From contig NZ_JAQQLF010000010.1 in assembly GCF_028548455.1 (NCBI RefSeq), positions 98,623 to 162,622 on the forward strand: DNA of 64,000 nt, written 5' to 3'. Shown here piece after piece: positions 16,134 through 25,355 of this stretch; the first letter of the stretch is position 1, and each line of letters opens with the position of its first letter. The position numbers were made by a program, and so were the translations under genes. Below the pieces are notes generated by a model that was not told the DNA's origin, searched no databases, and saw only the letters and a list, made by a program, of their open reading frames with translations. The stretch is from Vogesella aquatica. GTDB taxonomy: Bacteria; Pseudomonadota; Gammaproteobacteria; Burkholderiales; Chromobacteriaceae.

Positions 16134-16625
16134 ATGTTGCTACAAGACGAATTGGCGCTGGTCGCCCGCCAGGAAGCCACGCTGGTATTGCCGCATTTTG
16201 ATGAAAACGACGCCTGGCAGCTGGGGGTGGCGCTACGCGCGCAGGCACTGGCACAGCAGGCGCCGGTGGCCATTGCCATTACGGTGAACCAGCAGCGCCT
16301 GTTTTTCAGCATGCTGCCCGGTGCCACGCCCGCCAACGACGACTGGCTGCGGCGCAAACACAATGTGGTGCAGCACTTTCAGCAAAGCTCCTACGCCGTG
16401 GGGCTGGCCTGCCAGCTCAAAGGCAAGACCCTGGCCGAGCGCAGCGCGCTGCCAGAGCGCGATTACGCCAGCCACGGCGGCAGCTTTCCGCTGCGTGTGG
16501 CCGGGGTGGGCTGCATCGGTTCGGTAGGGGTGTCCGGCCTGGCGCAGCGCGCCGACCACGAGCTGGTGGTCGCCGTGCTGGCGCGCCAGTACGGGCTGAC
16601 CGATGTGCCGCGCCTGCCGCTATAG
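16134..16625 (+). CDS. UPF0303/HbpS-like (GlcG-type fold) protein
   Basis: A 163-residue cytosolic protein of the UPF0303 family, related to the heme-binding HbpS/GlcG fold. Visible family marks are FDENDAWQLGVALRAQA, VAIAITVNQQRLFF, DWLRRKHNVVQHFQQSSYAVG and ASHGGSFPLRVAGVGCIGSVGVSGL. Members have been called heme-degrading or heme-binding domain proteins, but a firm function is not established. The start at 16134 follows AAGGA by about nine bases; an open frame 19 codons upstream is less likely. Its 3' end overlaps the convergent ABC1-kinase gene by 6 bp. No terminator separates the two. Confidence 0.85.
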   Translation: MLLQDELALVARQEATLVLPHFDENDAWQLGVALRAQALAQQAPVAIAITVNQQRLFFSMLPGATPANDDWLRRKHNVVQHFQQSSYAVGLACQLKGKTLAERSALPERDYASHGGSFPLRVAGVGCIGSVGVSGLAQRADHELVVAVLARQYGLTDVPRLPL

Positions 16626-17936
16626 CGCGTAGCGGGCAAACAGCGCGGCGATATCCACCCGCGCCTGTAGCCGTGCGGCCAACAGGTACAGCCCGGCTAC
16701 CTTGCGGTGCAGAAACAGCGCGTCCACCGGCGGTGTGTGCCAGGCGTCACGCTCGTGGCGCATGGCCCAGCCGGCGTCGCGCATGCGGGCGGCCAGCGTA
16801 CTGCGGCCAAAATCGTAAGCACCGGCGTGGCGCAGCGGCTCGCAGGCCAGCAGGAAGATAGCCATCACCTCGTCGTAATGGCGGGCCGACACCTGCTGCG
16901 GAAAGTAGCCCAGCGCGGTGGCGGCTTCGCCCAGCGCCTGCCGGTCTTGCGCCTGTGCGGCCAACAGCAGGCGGTGGTAGTGCTGCACGGTATCGGCCGC
17001 CAGCCGGCGCGTGGCGCCGAAATCCAGCAGTACCAGCTGGCCGCTATCTGGCTGGTAGCGGTAGTTGGCAAAGTTCGGGTCGCTTTGCAGGCAGGCAAAG
17101 TCGAAGATTTCCCGTAGCAATAAATCGAACAGCAGGGTGGCGATGCGGTCGCGCTCGGCTTGCGGCGCCTGTTGCAGCGTGGTGATGGGCACGCTGTCGA
17201 TGAAATTCATCGCCAGGATGCGCGGCGTGCATAGCTCGGGTACGGTTTGCGGTAGCAACAGGTCTGCGTGGCCGGCCAGCAGCTGGCGGTAGTGCTGCAG
17301 GTTGGCCGCTTCCTGCTGGTAGTCGGCCTCCTGGTGCAGCTGGCGCTTGGCTTCGGTCAGCAGGGTAGCCAGGTCGAAACCCGGCGGCAGCAGGCCGCTT
17401 AGCCGCAGCAGGCTGGCCACATTGTCTACATCGCTATCAATGCTGCGCGCCACGCCGGGGTATTGCACCTTGATGGCCAGTGTTTCACCGCTGGCCAGCT
17501 CGGCGCGGTGCACCTGGCCGATGGAGGCGGCGGCTACCGGCTGGAAAGAAAAGCGTTTGAAGCGCGTTTGCCAGTCGTCGCCCCATTCCTGTTCCAACAC
17601 GTCGGCCAGCTGGCTCAGCGGCATGGTGTGCGCGTCTTCGCGCAGCGTGGCCAGGATGTCGCGCAGCGCGGGCGGCAGCAGCTCGCCGGCGTCCATCGAC
17701 AACAACTGGCCCATCTTCATCGCCGCGCCGCGCATTTGCGACAGCTGGTGGGCAAAGCGTGCCGCATTGGCCGGCGTCAGCAGCAGGTCTTGCCATTGCG
17801 GGCGTTGGCCGCTGGCCAGCCGGCGCGCGCCTTCGGCTACCATGCCACCGGCTATGCCGCCCGCCAGGCTGCCCAGGCGCGCCAGCCGCGACAGGCGGCC
17901 CACCGGTACCGCGCGGGATTTGGCGTTGTCAGTCAT
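16620..17936 (-). CDS. ABC1/AarF (UbiB-like) atypical kinase
   Basis: A 438-residue ABC1-family protein. The KxGQ motif is seen in GAAMKMGQLLSMDAGELLPP (about residues 70-89), followed by PVAAASIGQVHRAELASGE (the Ala-rich nucleotide loop), LAIKVQYPGVARSIDSDV (Lys), LHQEADYQQEAAN (Glu) and CLQSDPNFANYRY with LVLLDFGATR (catalytic Asp/Asn and DFG-like motif). Unlike UbiB proper it lacks a C-terminal membrane anchor, so it is a soluble paralogue whose substrate is unknown; relatives support lipid or quinone homeostasis. It overlaps the upstream small membrane protein gene by 8 bp and seems to form an operon with it and the DUF3429 gene. Confidence 0.9.
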   Translation of the reverse strand: MTDNAKSRAVPVGRLSRLARLGSLAGGIAGGMVAEGARRLASGQRPQWQDLLLTPANAARFAHQLSQMRGAAMKMGQLLSMDAGELLPPALRDILATLREDAHTMPLSQLADVLEQEWGDDWQTRFKRFSFQPVAAASIGQVHRAELASGETLAIKVQYPGVARSIDSDVDNVASLLRLSGLLPPGFDLATLLTEAKRQLHQEADYQQEAANLQHYRQLLAGHADLLLPQTVPELCTPRILAMNFIDSVPITTLQQAPQAERDRIATLLFDLLLREIFDFACLQSDPNFANYRYQPDSGQLVLLDFGATRRLAADTVQHYHRLLLAAQAQDRQALGEAATALGYFPQQVSARHYDEVMAIFLLACEPLRHAGAYDFGRSTLAARMRDAGWAMRHERDAWHTPPVDALFLHRKVAGLYLLAARLQARVDIAALFARYAL

Positions 17937-18291
17937 GGGGCGGGGGCAGGGCGGGTTGGCTGCCGGGGCGCGGGTGGTCGGCCAGCGGGTAGGCGTCGGC
18001 CACGTAGGCCGGGCCCTTCATGATGCGTACGATCCACGCGCCCAGCGCCACGGTAAACACCACCGTCCACAGCAGAATCAGCCAGCTGATAGCCAGGATA
18101 TCCACCATGCCCGCCTGTTGTGCGCTAAGGCTGCCGGGCCACAGCCACAGTTGCAGCCGCCACAGGCAGAGGGGGCTACCCAGCAACAGCGTGCCGTATA
18201 GCAGGCAGCGCGGCGCCAGCACCAGCAGCCGGCTTTCCAGTCCGGCCGGGCTGCGGCTGAAACCCGCCAGTTTGTTGAAGTAGCGGCTCAT
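17929..18291 (-). CDS. Small membrane protein of unknown function
   Basis: A 120-residue protein I do not recognise. A basic N-terminus (MSRYFNKLAGFSRSPAGLES) precedes two to three hydrophobic segments, roughly residues 22-45 and 60-88, and a proline-rich polar C-terminal tail (HPRPGSQPALPPPHD). It is wedged between the DUF3429 gene (3-bp gap upstream) and the ABC1 kinase gene (8-bp overlap downstream). Tight packing supports co-translation and a shared membrane-associated role, but the function is open. Confidence 0.75.
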   Translation of the reverse strand: MSRYFNKLAGFSRSPAGLESRLLVLAPRCLLYGTLLLGSPLCLWRLQLWLWPGSLSAQQAGMVDILAISWLILLWTVVFTVALGAWIVRIMKGPAYVADAYPLADHPRPGSQPALPPPHD

Positions 18292-18294
18292 GGT

Positions 18295-18756
18295 TCAGGC
18301 CTGCAATGCCAGCACACCGGCCAGCAGGCTGATGCCGGCGGCCAGGCTGAGGTGGCGGCGCAGCGGCAGGTACCAGCTGGGCAGGTCCACGTCGCGGCAC
18401 AGGCGCCGGTCTTGCAGATAGTGCAGCAGATAGCCCAGCAGCAGCGTGGCCACGCCGGGGGCTGCGGGCAGCAACACGGCAGGCCAGGCCAGCAGCGCCG
18501 GTACCACGCTCCACGCCATCATGCGGCTGCGACGGGTGGCATCCAGCCCCGGCAGCGTCATGGCAAAGCCCCAGTGCAGGGCGCCGACAAACGACAGGAT
18601 CACCGCGCCGTACACCAGCAGCAGGCCAAACCAGAAGCCGGCGTGGCCGGCCGCCAGCCAGCACAGCGCGGCCAGGCTGACAAAGGGCAGGGCACCGCCG
18701 TACCCCAGCCAGGCGGCGGGGGCGGGCAAGCTTGCGGGGGCAGTATCGGAAGTCAT
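18295..18756 (-). CDS. DUF3429-type membrane protein
   Basis: A 153-residue protein with four to five membrane spans. The core GGALPFVSLAALCWLAAG, YGAVILSFVGALHWGFAMTLPG and LAGVLALQA-type C-terminus fit the DUF3429 family, whose hallmark is the FLGALHWG-like motif in the second span. No function is established. The start ATG at 18756 follows no clear Shine-Dalgarno site; the open frame continues 27 codons upstream, but that extension is charged and does not fit the family. First gene of a probable three-gene operon with the small membrane protein and the ABC1 kinase. Confidence 0.78.
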   Translation of the reverse strand: MTSDTAPASLPAPAAWLGYGGALPFVSLAALCWLAAGHAGFWFGLLLVYGAVILSFVGALHWGFAMTLPGLDATRRSRMMAWSVVPALLAWPAVLLPAAPGVATLLLGYLLHYLQDRRLCRDVDLPSWYLPLRRHLSLAAGISLLAGVLALQA

Positions 18757-18877
18757 GATGGCAGACCGGGGCAGCAGGAGTAACTGCCCTGATCTTAGAA
18801 ACAGGCGCTCTTTTTGTCCAGTACAAAGCGTGGACAAAATAGCGTATTGCGGCCAACCCTGGCGCCGCGGGTGCGGC

Positions 18878-19657
18878 TTATTGCGGCAGGAAACGGATGC
18901 CGGTGCGGCGTACCAGCTCGTCGTAGGCCAGCATTTGCGGCTTGGCCACGTCGGCGTTGGCTACCCAGTACACCCACGACTTGCCGGCGCTCGGGTCGTA
19001 CACCAGTTTGTATAGCGCATCCGGCACGCGCACCTTGCCGGCGTAGCGCGGCGCTTGCTGCGGGTCGAAATAGGGGCCGGTAAACACATACACCTCGCCA
19101 CGGGCGCGCTGTACGTATTTGCGCGTGGCGGCCTCTACCGCACGAGCCCACACGCCACGGTTATTTTCCGGCACCTGCGGCACCATATTGGCCAGGCTGA
19201 AGCTTTGTGCCATCGCCGCCGGCGTGGTGCGCTGTGCCGCCGCCGCCATATGGCCGCGGTCGTAGCCGCTGCCGCGGTAGTCGGCCAGCGTGGCGCGCTC
19301 GCTGCTGCGCAAGCGCGCCTCTTCGTAAAAGCGGTCGGTGCGTTTTTCGTCCGCATCGGCCAGGCTGCGGGCGGACAGTTTTTCGGCGGCAAACAGCGGT
19401 GTGCGGCTATTACCGTCGTGCAGCACGGCAAAATCGTCAAAACACAGCTCGCGTACGCGGGCGTGCTGCAAGCTGGCGGCGATGGCCGGGGGCGTATTGC
19501 GGTAGAACAGCTGCGGGCAGTCGGCAAACTGGGTGGCTACTTGCGGGCCGCTGGGTTCGGGGTTGGCCGCAGGGGGGGCGGCAGGGCTCTGGAAGTGACC
19601 GGCGGCGGCGTAAACCAGGGCAACAAGCAGGGGCAACAGGGCAAGCGGCTTTTTCAT
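18878..19657 (-). CDS. Secreted DNA/RNA non-specific endonuclease (NUC1 family)
   Basis: A 259-residue nuclease of the beta-beta-alpha-metal type. A signal peptide is evident (MKKPLALLPLLVALVYAAAG), so it should act in the periplasm or outside the cell. The active-site motif is SGYDRGHMAAAAQRTTPAAM (DRGH, catalytic His), with the metal-binding Asn in FSLANMVPQVPENNRGVW. CFDDFAVLHDGNSRTPLFAAEKL is the usual N-terminal part of the fold. Expected role: nutrient scavenging from DNA or RNA, or degrading extracellular DNA. It carries a TTGGCCGCA copy at 19563. It stands alone in the minus direction. Confidence 0.93.
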   Translation of the reverse strand: MKKPLALLPLLVALVYAAAGHFQSPAAPPAANPEPSGPQVATQFADCPQLFYRNTPPAIAASLQHARVRELCFDDFAVLHDGNSRTPLFAAEKLSARSLADADEKRTDRFYEEARLRSSERATLADYRGSGYDRGHMAAAAQRTTPAAMAQSFSLANMVPQVPENNRGVWARAVEAATRKYVQRARGEVYVFTGPYFDPQQAPRYAGKVRVPDALYKLVYDPSAGKSWVYWVANADVAKPQMLAYDELVRRTGIRFLPQ

Positions 19658-19755
19658 GCAGGCAACAACAGCGGGAAAAGGCCGGCAATTCTATAGCAAG
19701 TTTTATCGCAAAGTTGTCTTGTTGCCCGTTTAATGCGGCGCTATCGGCGGCAGGC

Positions 19756-20271
19756 TTACACCAGCCCGCCCAAGCCGGCCGCGGCGCCTGCCGCCAGCAG
19801 CCATAGCGGGTTCAGCCGCGTGCGCCAGCTTAGCAGCGCGCAGCATGCCAGCAGCGCACCACCAGTAAGGGATAGCGGATGGCTGGCCGCCATCATCGCC
19901 ACGCCGGCGCCGATCAGCCCCACCGTCAGCGGCGCCAGCCCGCTGTTGATGGCGGTGGTCAGCCGGCTGCCACGCGCCTGCTGCCACCAGCGCGCCACCC
20001 AGAAACTGAGCAGCGACGACGGCAGGCAAATGCCGATCAGGCTGACAATGGCGCCGGGCACGCCGGCTACCTTCCAGCCCACCAGGCTCACCACCAGCAC
20101 GTTCGGCCCTGGCGCCGCCTGTGCCAGCGCAAACAGCGCGGCGAACTCCTGGCCGCTCATCCAGTGCAACTCGGACACCACCACACGGTGCAGCTCCGGC
20201 ACGATGGCATTGGCGCCGCCTACCGCCAGCAACGAAAACTGCATAAACATCAGAAACAGGAAGATCAGCAT
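19756..20271 (-). CDS. Chromate transporter half-subunit (second of pair)
   Basis: A 171-residue short-chain chromate-transporter (ChrA half) with about six membrane spans. The family pattern FLFLMFMQFSLLAVGGANAIVPELHR, then FAALFALAQAAPGPNVLVVSLVG, carries the conserved GG..A.VP and APGP motifs. Its partner ends 1 bp upstream of its start, so they are co-translated and probably form a heterodimer exporting chromate or another oxyanion. The substrate is uncertain since many ChrA-fold pairs have no proven link to chromate. The gap to the nuclease gene contains nothing obvious. Confidence 0.9.
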   Translation of the reverse strand: MLIFLFLMFMQFSLLAVGGANAIVPELHRVVVSELHWMSGQEFAALFALAQAAPGPNVLVVSLVGWKVAGVPGAIVSLIGICLPSSLLSFWVARWWQQARGSRLTTAINSGLAPLTVGLIGAGVAMMAASHPLSLTGGALLACCALLSWRTRLNPLWLLAAGAAAGLGGLV

Positions 20272-20272
20272 G

Positions 20273-20824
20273 TCAGTGCCCCGCCTGCGGAAAACGCCAC
20301 GCCAGCCCCACGGCCAGCGGCGCCAGTGCCAGCAGCACCAGCCATAGCGGCAACTGCACCACCGCTACTGCCGCGAAGGTCAGCCCCGCCAGTGCCCATG
20401 GCCGCCAGTGGCGCGGCAAGCGCGCAGCCAGTTTCAGTACCATGCCCAGCAACAAGCCGATGCCGGCCGGCGCCAGCCCGGCCAGTAGCTGCTGCAGCCA
20501 CGGCGCTTGCTGGTAATGCTGGTATAGCGTGGCCAGCAGCAGGATCAGTGCCAGCGGCGCCAGCAGCAGCCCGGCCACCGCCAGCAGCGCGCCACGCGCG
20601 CCGTGGAAGCGGCTGCCGATGGCCACCGCCATATTGACGATATTGGGCCCGGGCAGGATCTGGCCCAGCGCCAGCAGCTCGGTAAATTCGGCGTCGCTCA
20701 GCCATTGGCGGCGCTGTACCAGCTGGTGCTGCGCTTGCGGCAGTACGCCGCCGAAGCCGCTGAGGCCGATGAGGAAAAAGCCGCCGAACAGCGCTTTTTT
20801 GTCGGGAATGATCAAGGTATCCAT
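20273..20824 (-). CDS. Chromate transporter half-subunit (first of pair)
   Basis: A 183-residue short-chain ChrA half. GGFFLIGLSGFGGVLPQAQHQ followed by FTELLALGQILPGPNIVNMAVAIGSRFHG holds the conserved GxGG and PGPN motifs. The remaining half has four to five spans. The start at 20824 is preferred over the longer open frame because the typical KKALFGGFF start of the domain follows, with GGGG just upstream. Divergent from a GcvA-like LysR regulator 77 bp away, which most likely controls this pair. Confidence 0.9.
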   Translation of the reverse strand: MDTLIIPDKKALFGGFFLIGLSGFGGVLPQAQHQLVQRRQWLSDAEFTELLALGQILPGPNIVNMAVAIGSRFHGARGALLAVAGLLLAPLALILLLATLYQHYQQAPWLQQLLAGLAPAGIGLLLGMVLKLAARLPRHWRPWALAGLTFAAVAVVQLPLWLVLLALAPLAVGLAWRFPQAGH

Positions 20825-20901
20825 ACCCCGTAGCGTAAGGCCGGCGGCAGGCCGGCACAAACGGCTTTTTCTGGCTTGGCTTGTGCGTTATTCTCACAAA
20901 C

Positions 20902-21783
20902 ATGAACCGCAAGCTACCGCCGCTGAATGCGCTGCGCGCCTTCGAAATGGCCGCCCGCTACCAAAGCCTGACCGCCGCCGCCGCGCAGCTGCACGTCACC
21001 CATAGCGCCGTCAGCCGCCAGGTGTCGTTGCTGGAAGACTGGCTGGGCCTGGCACTGTTTGAACGGGTTGGCCGCAGGCTACGGCTGACCGACGCCGGGC
21101 GGCAGTACCTGCCGGTGGTGCAGGCCGCGTTCGACAGCATTGCCAATGCTACTGAAAAACTCACAAACCAGAAGCCCAGGCTGTTGCGTATCAACGCCAC
21201 CCCTACGCTGGCCATGCACTGGCTGCTGCCCAGGCTCACGCAGTTCCAGCGCCGCCACCCCGAGGTGGAGCTGCGGCTGGCCACCTCCGACGCCAGCATC
21301 AACAACCAGAACGCCGATTTCGACATCGCCATCCGCCGTGGCAACGACCACTGGCCCGGTTTTGTGTCGAACATTTTCCTGACCGAGCACGAGCTGCCGG
21401 TGGCCAGCCCGGCCTTGCTGGCGCGCCAGCCGTTGCCGGATGCCGCCGCGCTGGCACAGCACACGCTGCTGCACTCCGAAACGCGGCCGGTCGCGTGGGA
21501 GCGCTGGCTGGCCGCCGCCGGAGTGCCCGGCCTGGTACCTGCGGCCAAGCAGCATTTCGATCACTACTATCTGGCGCTGCAGGCGGCGGTGGACGGCATG
21601 GGCATCACGCTGGGGCCCAGGCCGGTGATAGACGAGCTGCTGGCCAGCGGCAAGTTGCAGATCGCGCTGCCCGGCCCGGCAGTGCGGGTACGCGGTTATT
21701 CGTGGGTGGTGCCGCTGGCGCTGGCAGAAGACCCGCTGTGCGCCGAGTTTTGCGCCTGGCTGGAAGACGAGGGCGGCACCTAG
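20902..21783 (+). CDS. LysR-family regulator, GcvA type, divergent from the chromate transporter
   Basis: A 293-residue LysR protein. The start MNRKLPPLNALRAFEMAARY and LTAAAAQLHVTHSAVSRQVSLLEDWLG form the wHTH typical of the GcvA/TrpI subgroup. The C-terminal effector domain carries RLLRINATPTLAMHWLLPRL and DFDIAIRRGNDHWPGF, then ALQAAVDGMGITLGPRPVID. Divergent placement 77 bp from the chrA pair suggests it regulates them. A better Met than the upstream in-frame one seven codons earlier, because the family begins at this residue. A terminator follows. Confidence 0.92.
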   Translation: MNRKLPPLNALRAFEMAARYQSLTAAAAQLHVTHSAVSRQVSLLEDWLGLALFERVGRRLRLTDAGRQYLPVVQAAFDSIANATEKLTNQKPRLLRINATPTLAMHWLLPRLTQFQRRHPEVELRLATSDASINNQNADFDIAIRRGNDHWPGFVSNIFLTEHELPVASPALLARQPLPDAAALAQHTLLHSETRPVAWERWLAAAGVPGLVPAAKQHFDHYYLALQAAVDGMGITLGPRPVIDELLASGKLQIALPGPAVRVRGYSWVVPLALAEDPLCAEFCAWLEDEGGT

Positions 21784-21815
21784 CGGGCAGGTTGGCCGCA
21801 GGCTGTACAACGCAC

Positions 21816-21841
21816 AAGGCCGCAGCGGATGCTGCGGCCTT
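21816..21841. terminator. Bidirectional terminator between lysR and the chemoreceptor gene
   Basis: AAGGCCGCAGC-GGAT-GCTGCGGCCTT: a perfect 11-bp stem with tetraloop between two convergent genes. The T-run is short (TTGTTG). A TTGGCCGCA copy (21792-21800) lies just before it. Confidence 0.8.
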
Positions 21842-21863
21842 GTTGCTTGCCAGGGCGGGGCGC

Positions 21864-23750
21864 TTACAGGCGGAAGCGCGACACCATGCCGTGCAGGTGG
21901 CTGGACAGCTGGTGCAGCTCGTTCACCGTTTGCGTGGCGGTCTGGACTGCCTGGTCGGTTTCGATGGCCATGTGGTTGGCCACCTCGGCGGCGCGCGCCA
22001 TTTCGGTGGTGGCGATCGACTGCTCGCGGGTGGCGTCGGCAATATCGCGGATGGTTTGCACCACGCGGCCAACTTCCTGCTCGATACCGGCAATCTCGGT
22101 GGCCACCTGGCGCGACGCGCCCACGCCGGACTGCACCGACTGCTGCGTGCTGTGCATATTGGCCAGCGCCGAATTCACGTCCTCGTGCGTGGCGTGGATC
22201 AGCTGGCCGATCTCTACCGTGGCCTTGGACGTGCGCTCGGCCAGCTTGCGCACTTCGTCGGCCACCACGGCAAAGCCGCGGCCCATTTCGCCGGCGCGGG
22301 CGGCTTCAATGGCCGCATTCAGCGCCAGCAGGTTGGTCTGGTCGGCAATGTCCTTGATCACGTTGATGATCTGGTCCATCTGCGCCGAACGCTGGCCCAG
22401 GCCGCCCAGGGTGGTGGCCAGCTCGCCCACGGCACAGGCAATGCCTTCGATACCATCGGCCAGCTCGCCTACCGACTGTGCCGACTGGCGCGAGGTGTGG
22501 CCGGTCTGTACCACCGATTCCTCGGCGCTGCCGGCGTTGCTGGCAATGTGGTTGATGCTGACGGTGATCTCTTCGATGGTGGCGGCGGTGGCGCTGGAGG
22601 CGTCGGCCTGCTGCTGCGAGTCGCTGGCCAGCTGGCGGGTGATGCCGTTCAGGTCGTCGATGCCGCCGTTCAGCGACACGGTGTGCTCGCGCACCTCCAG
22701 GAACATCTGGCGCAGGCTGCCGATGAAGCGGTTGAACGCCTGCGCGGTCTGGCCGATTTCGTCGCGGCTGTCGATCTGCAGCTGGTGGGTGAGGTCGCCC
22801 TGGCCGCTGGCCACGTCCAGCAGCGCGTCACGCAGGCGCACCAGGTTGGCCAGCAGGCGGTTCAGTGCCACATTGGCCAGCACGGTAGCGGCCACCGCCA
22901 CGGCCAGGCCCGCCAGCACCAGCGTGATCAGCATCTGGTTCAGCGGTGCCAGCAGAATGTCTTTTTCCGCCACGGTGCCCAGCACCCAGTCGGTACCTTC
23001 CACCACAGCGAGCTCGGCGTAGAAGGCTTTGCCGTCGATGTCCACTTCGTGCAGCTGTGGCGTGCCATTGGCCGAGGCCAGCAAGCCGGTGTCAAAGCCG
23101 CTCATCACGTCGCCTACCGGTTTTAGCGTGCTGCCTTCGGCCGGGTGCACCACGATATGGCCGTCACGGGTGGCCAGGAAGGCGTAGCCGTCCCCGCGCA
23201 GCTTGATGCCATTTACCACGGCAATCAGACCTTCCAGCACGATATCGCCGCCGGCCACGCCCACCAGCTGGCCGTCACGCAGGATGGGGCTGGCCAGGGT
23301 GACACCCAGCTTGGCCGGGCTGGAAAACATATAGGGCTGGGTCAGCACCACGCCGCGCTTTTCGCTGGCCAGCTTGTACCAAGGGCGGGCGGTGGGGTCG
23401 TAGCCGGGCTTGGGCGGGCGGTTCGGGTCGTCGTAGCGCATGGCTTTGTCTTCGTAGCCGGCAAAGATCTGGTCGAAGCCGCCGGCGGCTTTGCCTTGCT
23501 CCAGGCTGGCATAAGGTGCGCTGGCGTCTTCTTTGCCCAGCCGGCCTGCCGTGGCGCGGATGGCGTCGCCACGCTGGCCTACCCAGCGGCCCAGTGCCTG
23601 GCTATTACCGGCAATGGCCGCGTTCAGTTCCTGCTCTACGCCGCGCACGATTTCCACGCGCATGCGCTGGTAAGCCAGCGCAGACAGTACGGCAATGGCG
23701 ATGGCCAGCAGAATGGCCACAAAAAGCATGAGTCGCTGTTTAAGGGACAT
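21864..23750 (-). CDS. Methyl-accepting chemotaxis protein with dCache sensor
   Basis: A 628-residue chemoreceptor. Membrane span 1 lies at about residues 7-26 and span 2 at about 275-298. They enclose a double-Cache periplasmic domain with the stretch [31 protein letters not shown] and [12 protein letters not shown]; the R-PWY and later D pattern resembles amino-acid-sensing dCache domains. A HAMP domain follows ([19 protein letters not shown]). The signalling tip [20 protein letters not shown] is perfect. The C-terminus ([10 protein letters not shown]) lacks a CheR-docking pentapeptide. Ligand assignment is tentative. AT-rich sequence upstream (about 23820-23910) probably holds the promoter. 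Confidence 0.93.
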   Translation of the reverse strand: MSLKQRLMLFVAILLAIAIAVLSALAYQRMRVEIVRGVEQELNAAIAGNSQALGRWVGQRGDAIRATAGRLGKEDASAPYASLEQGKAAGGFDQIFAGYEDKAMRYDDPNRPPKPGYDPTARPWYKLASEKRGVVLTQPYMFSSPAKLGVTLASPILRDGQLVGVAGGDIVLEGLIAVVNGIKLRGDGYAFLATRDGHIVVHPAEGSTLKPVGDVMSGFDTGLLASANGTPQLHEVDIDGKAFYAELAVVEGTDWVLGTVAEKDILLAPLNQMLITLVLAGLAVAVAATVLANVALNRLLANLVRLRDALLDVASGQGDLTHQLQIDSRDEIGQTAQAFNRFIGSLRQMFLEVREHTVSLNGGIDDLNGITRQLASDSQQQADASSATAATIEEITVSINHIASNAGSAEESVVQTGHTSRQSAQSVGELADGIEGIACAVGELATTLGGLGQRSAQMDQIINVIKDIADQTNLLALNAAIEAARAGEMGRGFAVVADEVRKLAERTSKATVEIGQLIHATHEDVNSALANMHSTQQSVQSGVGASRQVATEIAGIEQEVGRVVQTIRDIADATREQSIATTEMARAAEVANHMAIETDQAVQTATQTVNELHQLSSHLHGMVSRFRL

Positions 23751-23920
23751 GGGGTGCCTCGTTGAATGACAAAGGGCGGCCGTTGCCTTGTATTGGCAGC
23801 GTGTCGCCCTGGGTGGGTGTGTGGAAAAACCGTGTTGCTTGTATTGTTATTTATCAAATAACCTGTCAAATAGTAACAAATTGTAAATAATATTACAGCT
23901 ACATTCTGAGTTGGCCGCAG

Positions 23921-23963
23921 AAAACACCACGCCCCGCGCTGAGTCAACAGGCGGGGCGTGGTG
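23921..23963 (-). terminator. Terminator of the peptide/metallophore-type ABC operon
   Basis: On the minus strand CACCACGCCCCGC and GCGGGGCGTGGTG form a perfect 13-bp stem with a 13-base loop, followed by TTTT. It lies 18 bp beyond the ATPase stop. A TTGGCCGCA copy at 23911-23919 directly follows the T-run. Confidence 0.85.
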
Positions 23964-23981
23964 CTTTGCTGCAGGTTCTTG

Positions 23982-25355
23982 CTACAGCCGCAGCTGCCGG
24001 CTGGTGGTTTTGCCGGCCAGCGCGTGGTCGTGGGTCACCAGCAGCAGCGCGCAGCCTATGCGCGCCAGCTCGTCCAGCAGGCAGTGCACGGTGTCCTGCT
24101 GGGTGAGCGGGTCCAGCCGCGAGGTGGGCTCGTCGGCAAACAGCAGCGCAGGCTGCAGCAGCAGGGTGCGGATCAGCGCCAGCCGTTGCAGCTCGCCGCC
24201 CGACACCTGCGACGGTTTGCGCGCCAGCAGGCCGGGCGACAAGCGCAGCCGGTGCAGCAGCGTTTCCAGGCTGGCCAAAGGTTGGCCGCAGTGTTGCAGT
24301 ACGTCGTGCAGCGCGGTGTGCAGGCTAATGTGCGGCGCAAATGCCTGCACCGGGTCCTGGTACAGCTTTTGCCAAGCGGTGCGCGGCAAGCCGTCGCGGT
24401 AGCGCACGCTACCGTGGTCGGCACGGGTCAGCCCCAGCAGGATGTTGCCCAGCGTGCTTTTGCCGGCACCGCTGTCGGCCAGCAGGGCCACGCGCTCGCC
24501 GGCGGCAATATCGATGTCCACGTTGCGGAACAGCGCTTGGCTGCCGTAGGCCTTGGCCAGGCTGCGGCCCTGCAGCAGCCAGTCGCCCGGCGCCGGGTGC
24601 GCGATGGCGGGCCACGCTGGCGGCTCTGCGGCCAACAGCTGTTGCGTGTACGGGTGCTGCGGCTGCTGCAGTACCCGGCTGGCCGGGCCGTGCTCTACCA
24701 CCTCGCCGCCGCGCATCACCAGCACCTGGCCGCCCAGCGTGCGCGCCAGCGCGATGTCGTGGGTGATGGTCAGCAGGCAGCGGCCGTCGGCCAGATGCTG
24801 TTGCAGCAGCTGCGCCAGCGTGGCGCAGGCGCGGTTGTCCAGCCCCTTGCTGGGTTCGTCGGCCAGCAGCAAGCCGGCGCCGCCCAGCGTGGCGGCAGCA
24901 AATGCCACCCGCTGCGCCATGCCACCCGACAGCTGGTGCGGGTAATGGCGCTGCGCCGCTTGCAGGCCCAGCCGCGCCAGTTGGCCGCGCGCCTCGGCCT
25001 GGGCGCTGCCGGCTTCGCCACGCCAGCCTTCCGCCACCTGCGGCAGTACCCGCATGGTGGGGTCCAGCGCGGTGGCCGGCTCTTGCGGCAGGATGGCCAG
25101 CTGCTGGCCCCACAGCGCGCGGCGGTTGGCCGCATCGGCCAGCGGCCACGTCTGGCTACCCTGGCGCAGCTGGCCACGGGCGCGCAGGCCGGCGGGCAGG
25201 GTGCCCATGATGGCGTGCGCCAGCAGCGATTTGCCGGAGCCGCTTTCGCCCAGCACGGTGAGTGCCTCGCCTGGGTACAGGGTGAGGTCCAGCGCCTGCA
25301 GCAGGCAGTGTTGTTGCTGGTAGACGGCTACGCCGTCCAGATGCAGGCTGTTCAT
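23982..25355 (-). CDS. Fused double ATPase of an Opp/Nik-type ABC importer
   Basis: A 457-residue protein with two ABC ATPase domains in one chain, replacing separate DppD/DppF-like subunits. Domain 1: Walker A LGESGSGKSLLAHAIMG, signature LSGGMAQRVAFAAA, Walker B LLLADEPSKGLD, H-loop TITHD. Domain 2 (from about residue 255): Walker A LADSGAGKSTLGNILLG, signature VSGGELQRLALIRTL, Walker B LLFADEPTSRLD, H-loop LVTHDHALAG. The start at 25355 overlaps the permease gene by 4 bp. The open frame upstream is excluded since the ATPase fold begins here. Last gene of the operon, energising import of a peptide, nickel or metallophore complex. Confidence 0.93.
   Translation of the reverse strand: MNSLHLDGVAVYQQQHCLLQALDLTLYPGEALTVLGESGSGKSLLAHAIMGTLPAGLRARGQLRQGSQTWPLADAANRRALWGQQLAILPQEPATALDPTMRVLPQVAEGWRGEAGSAQAEARGQLARLGLQAAQRHYPHQLSGGMAQRVAFAAATLGGAGLLLADEPSKGLDNRACATLAQLLQQHLADGRCLLTITHDIALARTLGGQVLVMRGGEVVEHGPASRVLQQPQHPYTQQLLAAEPPAWPAIAHPAPGDWLLQGRSLAKAYGSQALFRNVDIDIAAGERVALLADSGAGKSTLGNILLGLTRADHGSVRYRDGLPRTAWQKLYQDPVQAFAPHISLHTALHDVLQHCGQPLASLETLLHRLRLSPGLLARKPSQVSGGELQRLALIRTLLLQPALLFADEPTSRLDPLTQQDTVHCLLDELARIGCALLLVTHDHALAGKTTSRQLRL

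Noticed and set aside
20273..20824. Split chromate transporter as a broken chrA
   Set aside because: Each half has its own start and conserved N-terminal motifs; short-chain pairs are a known form of the family.
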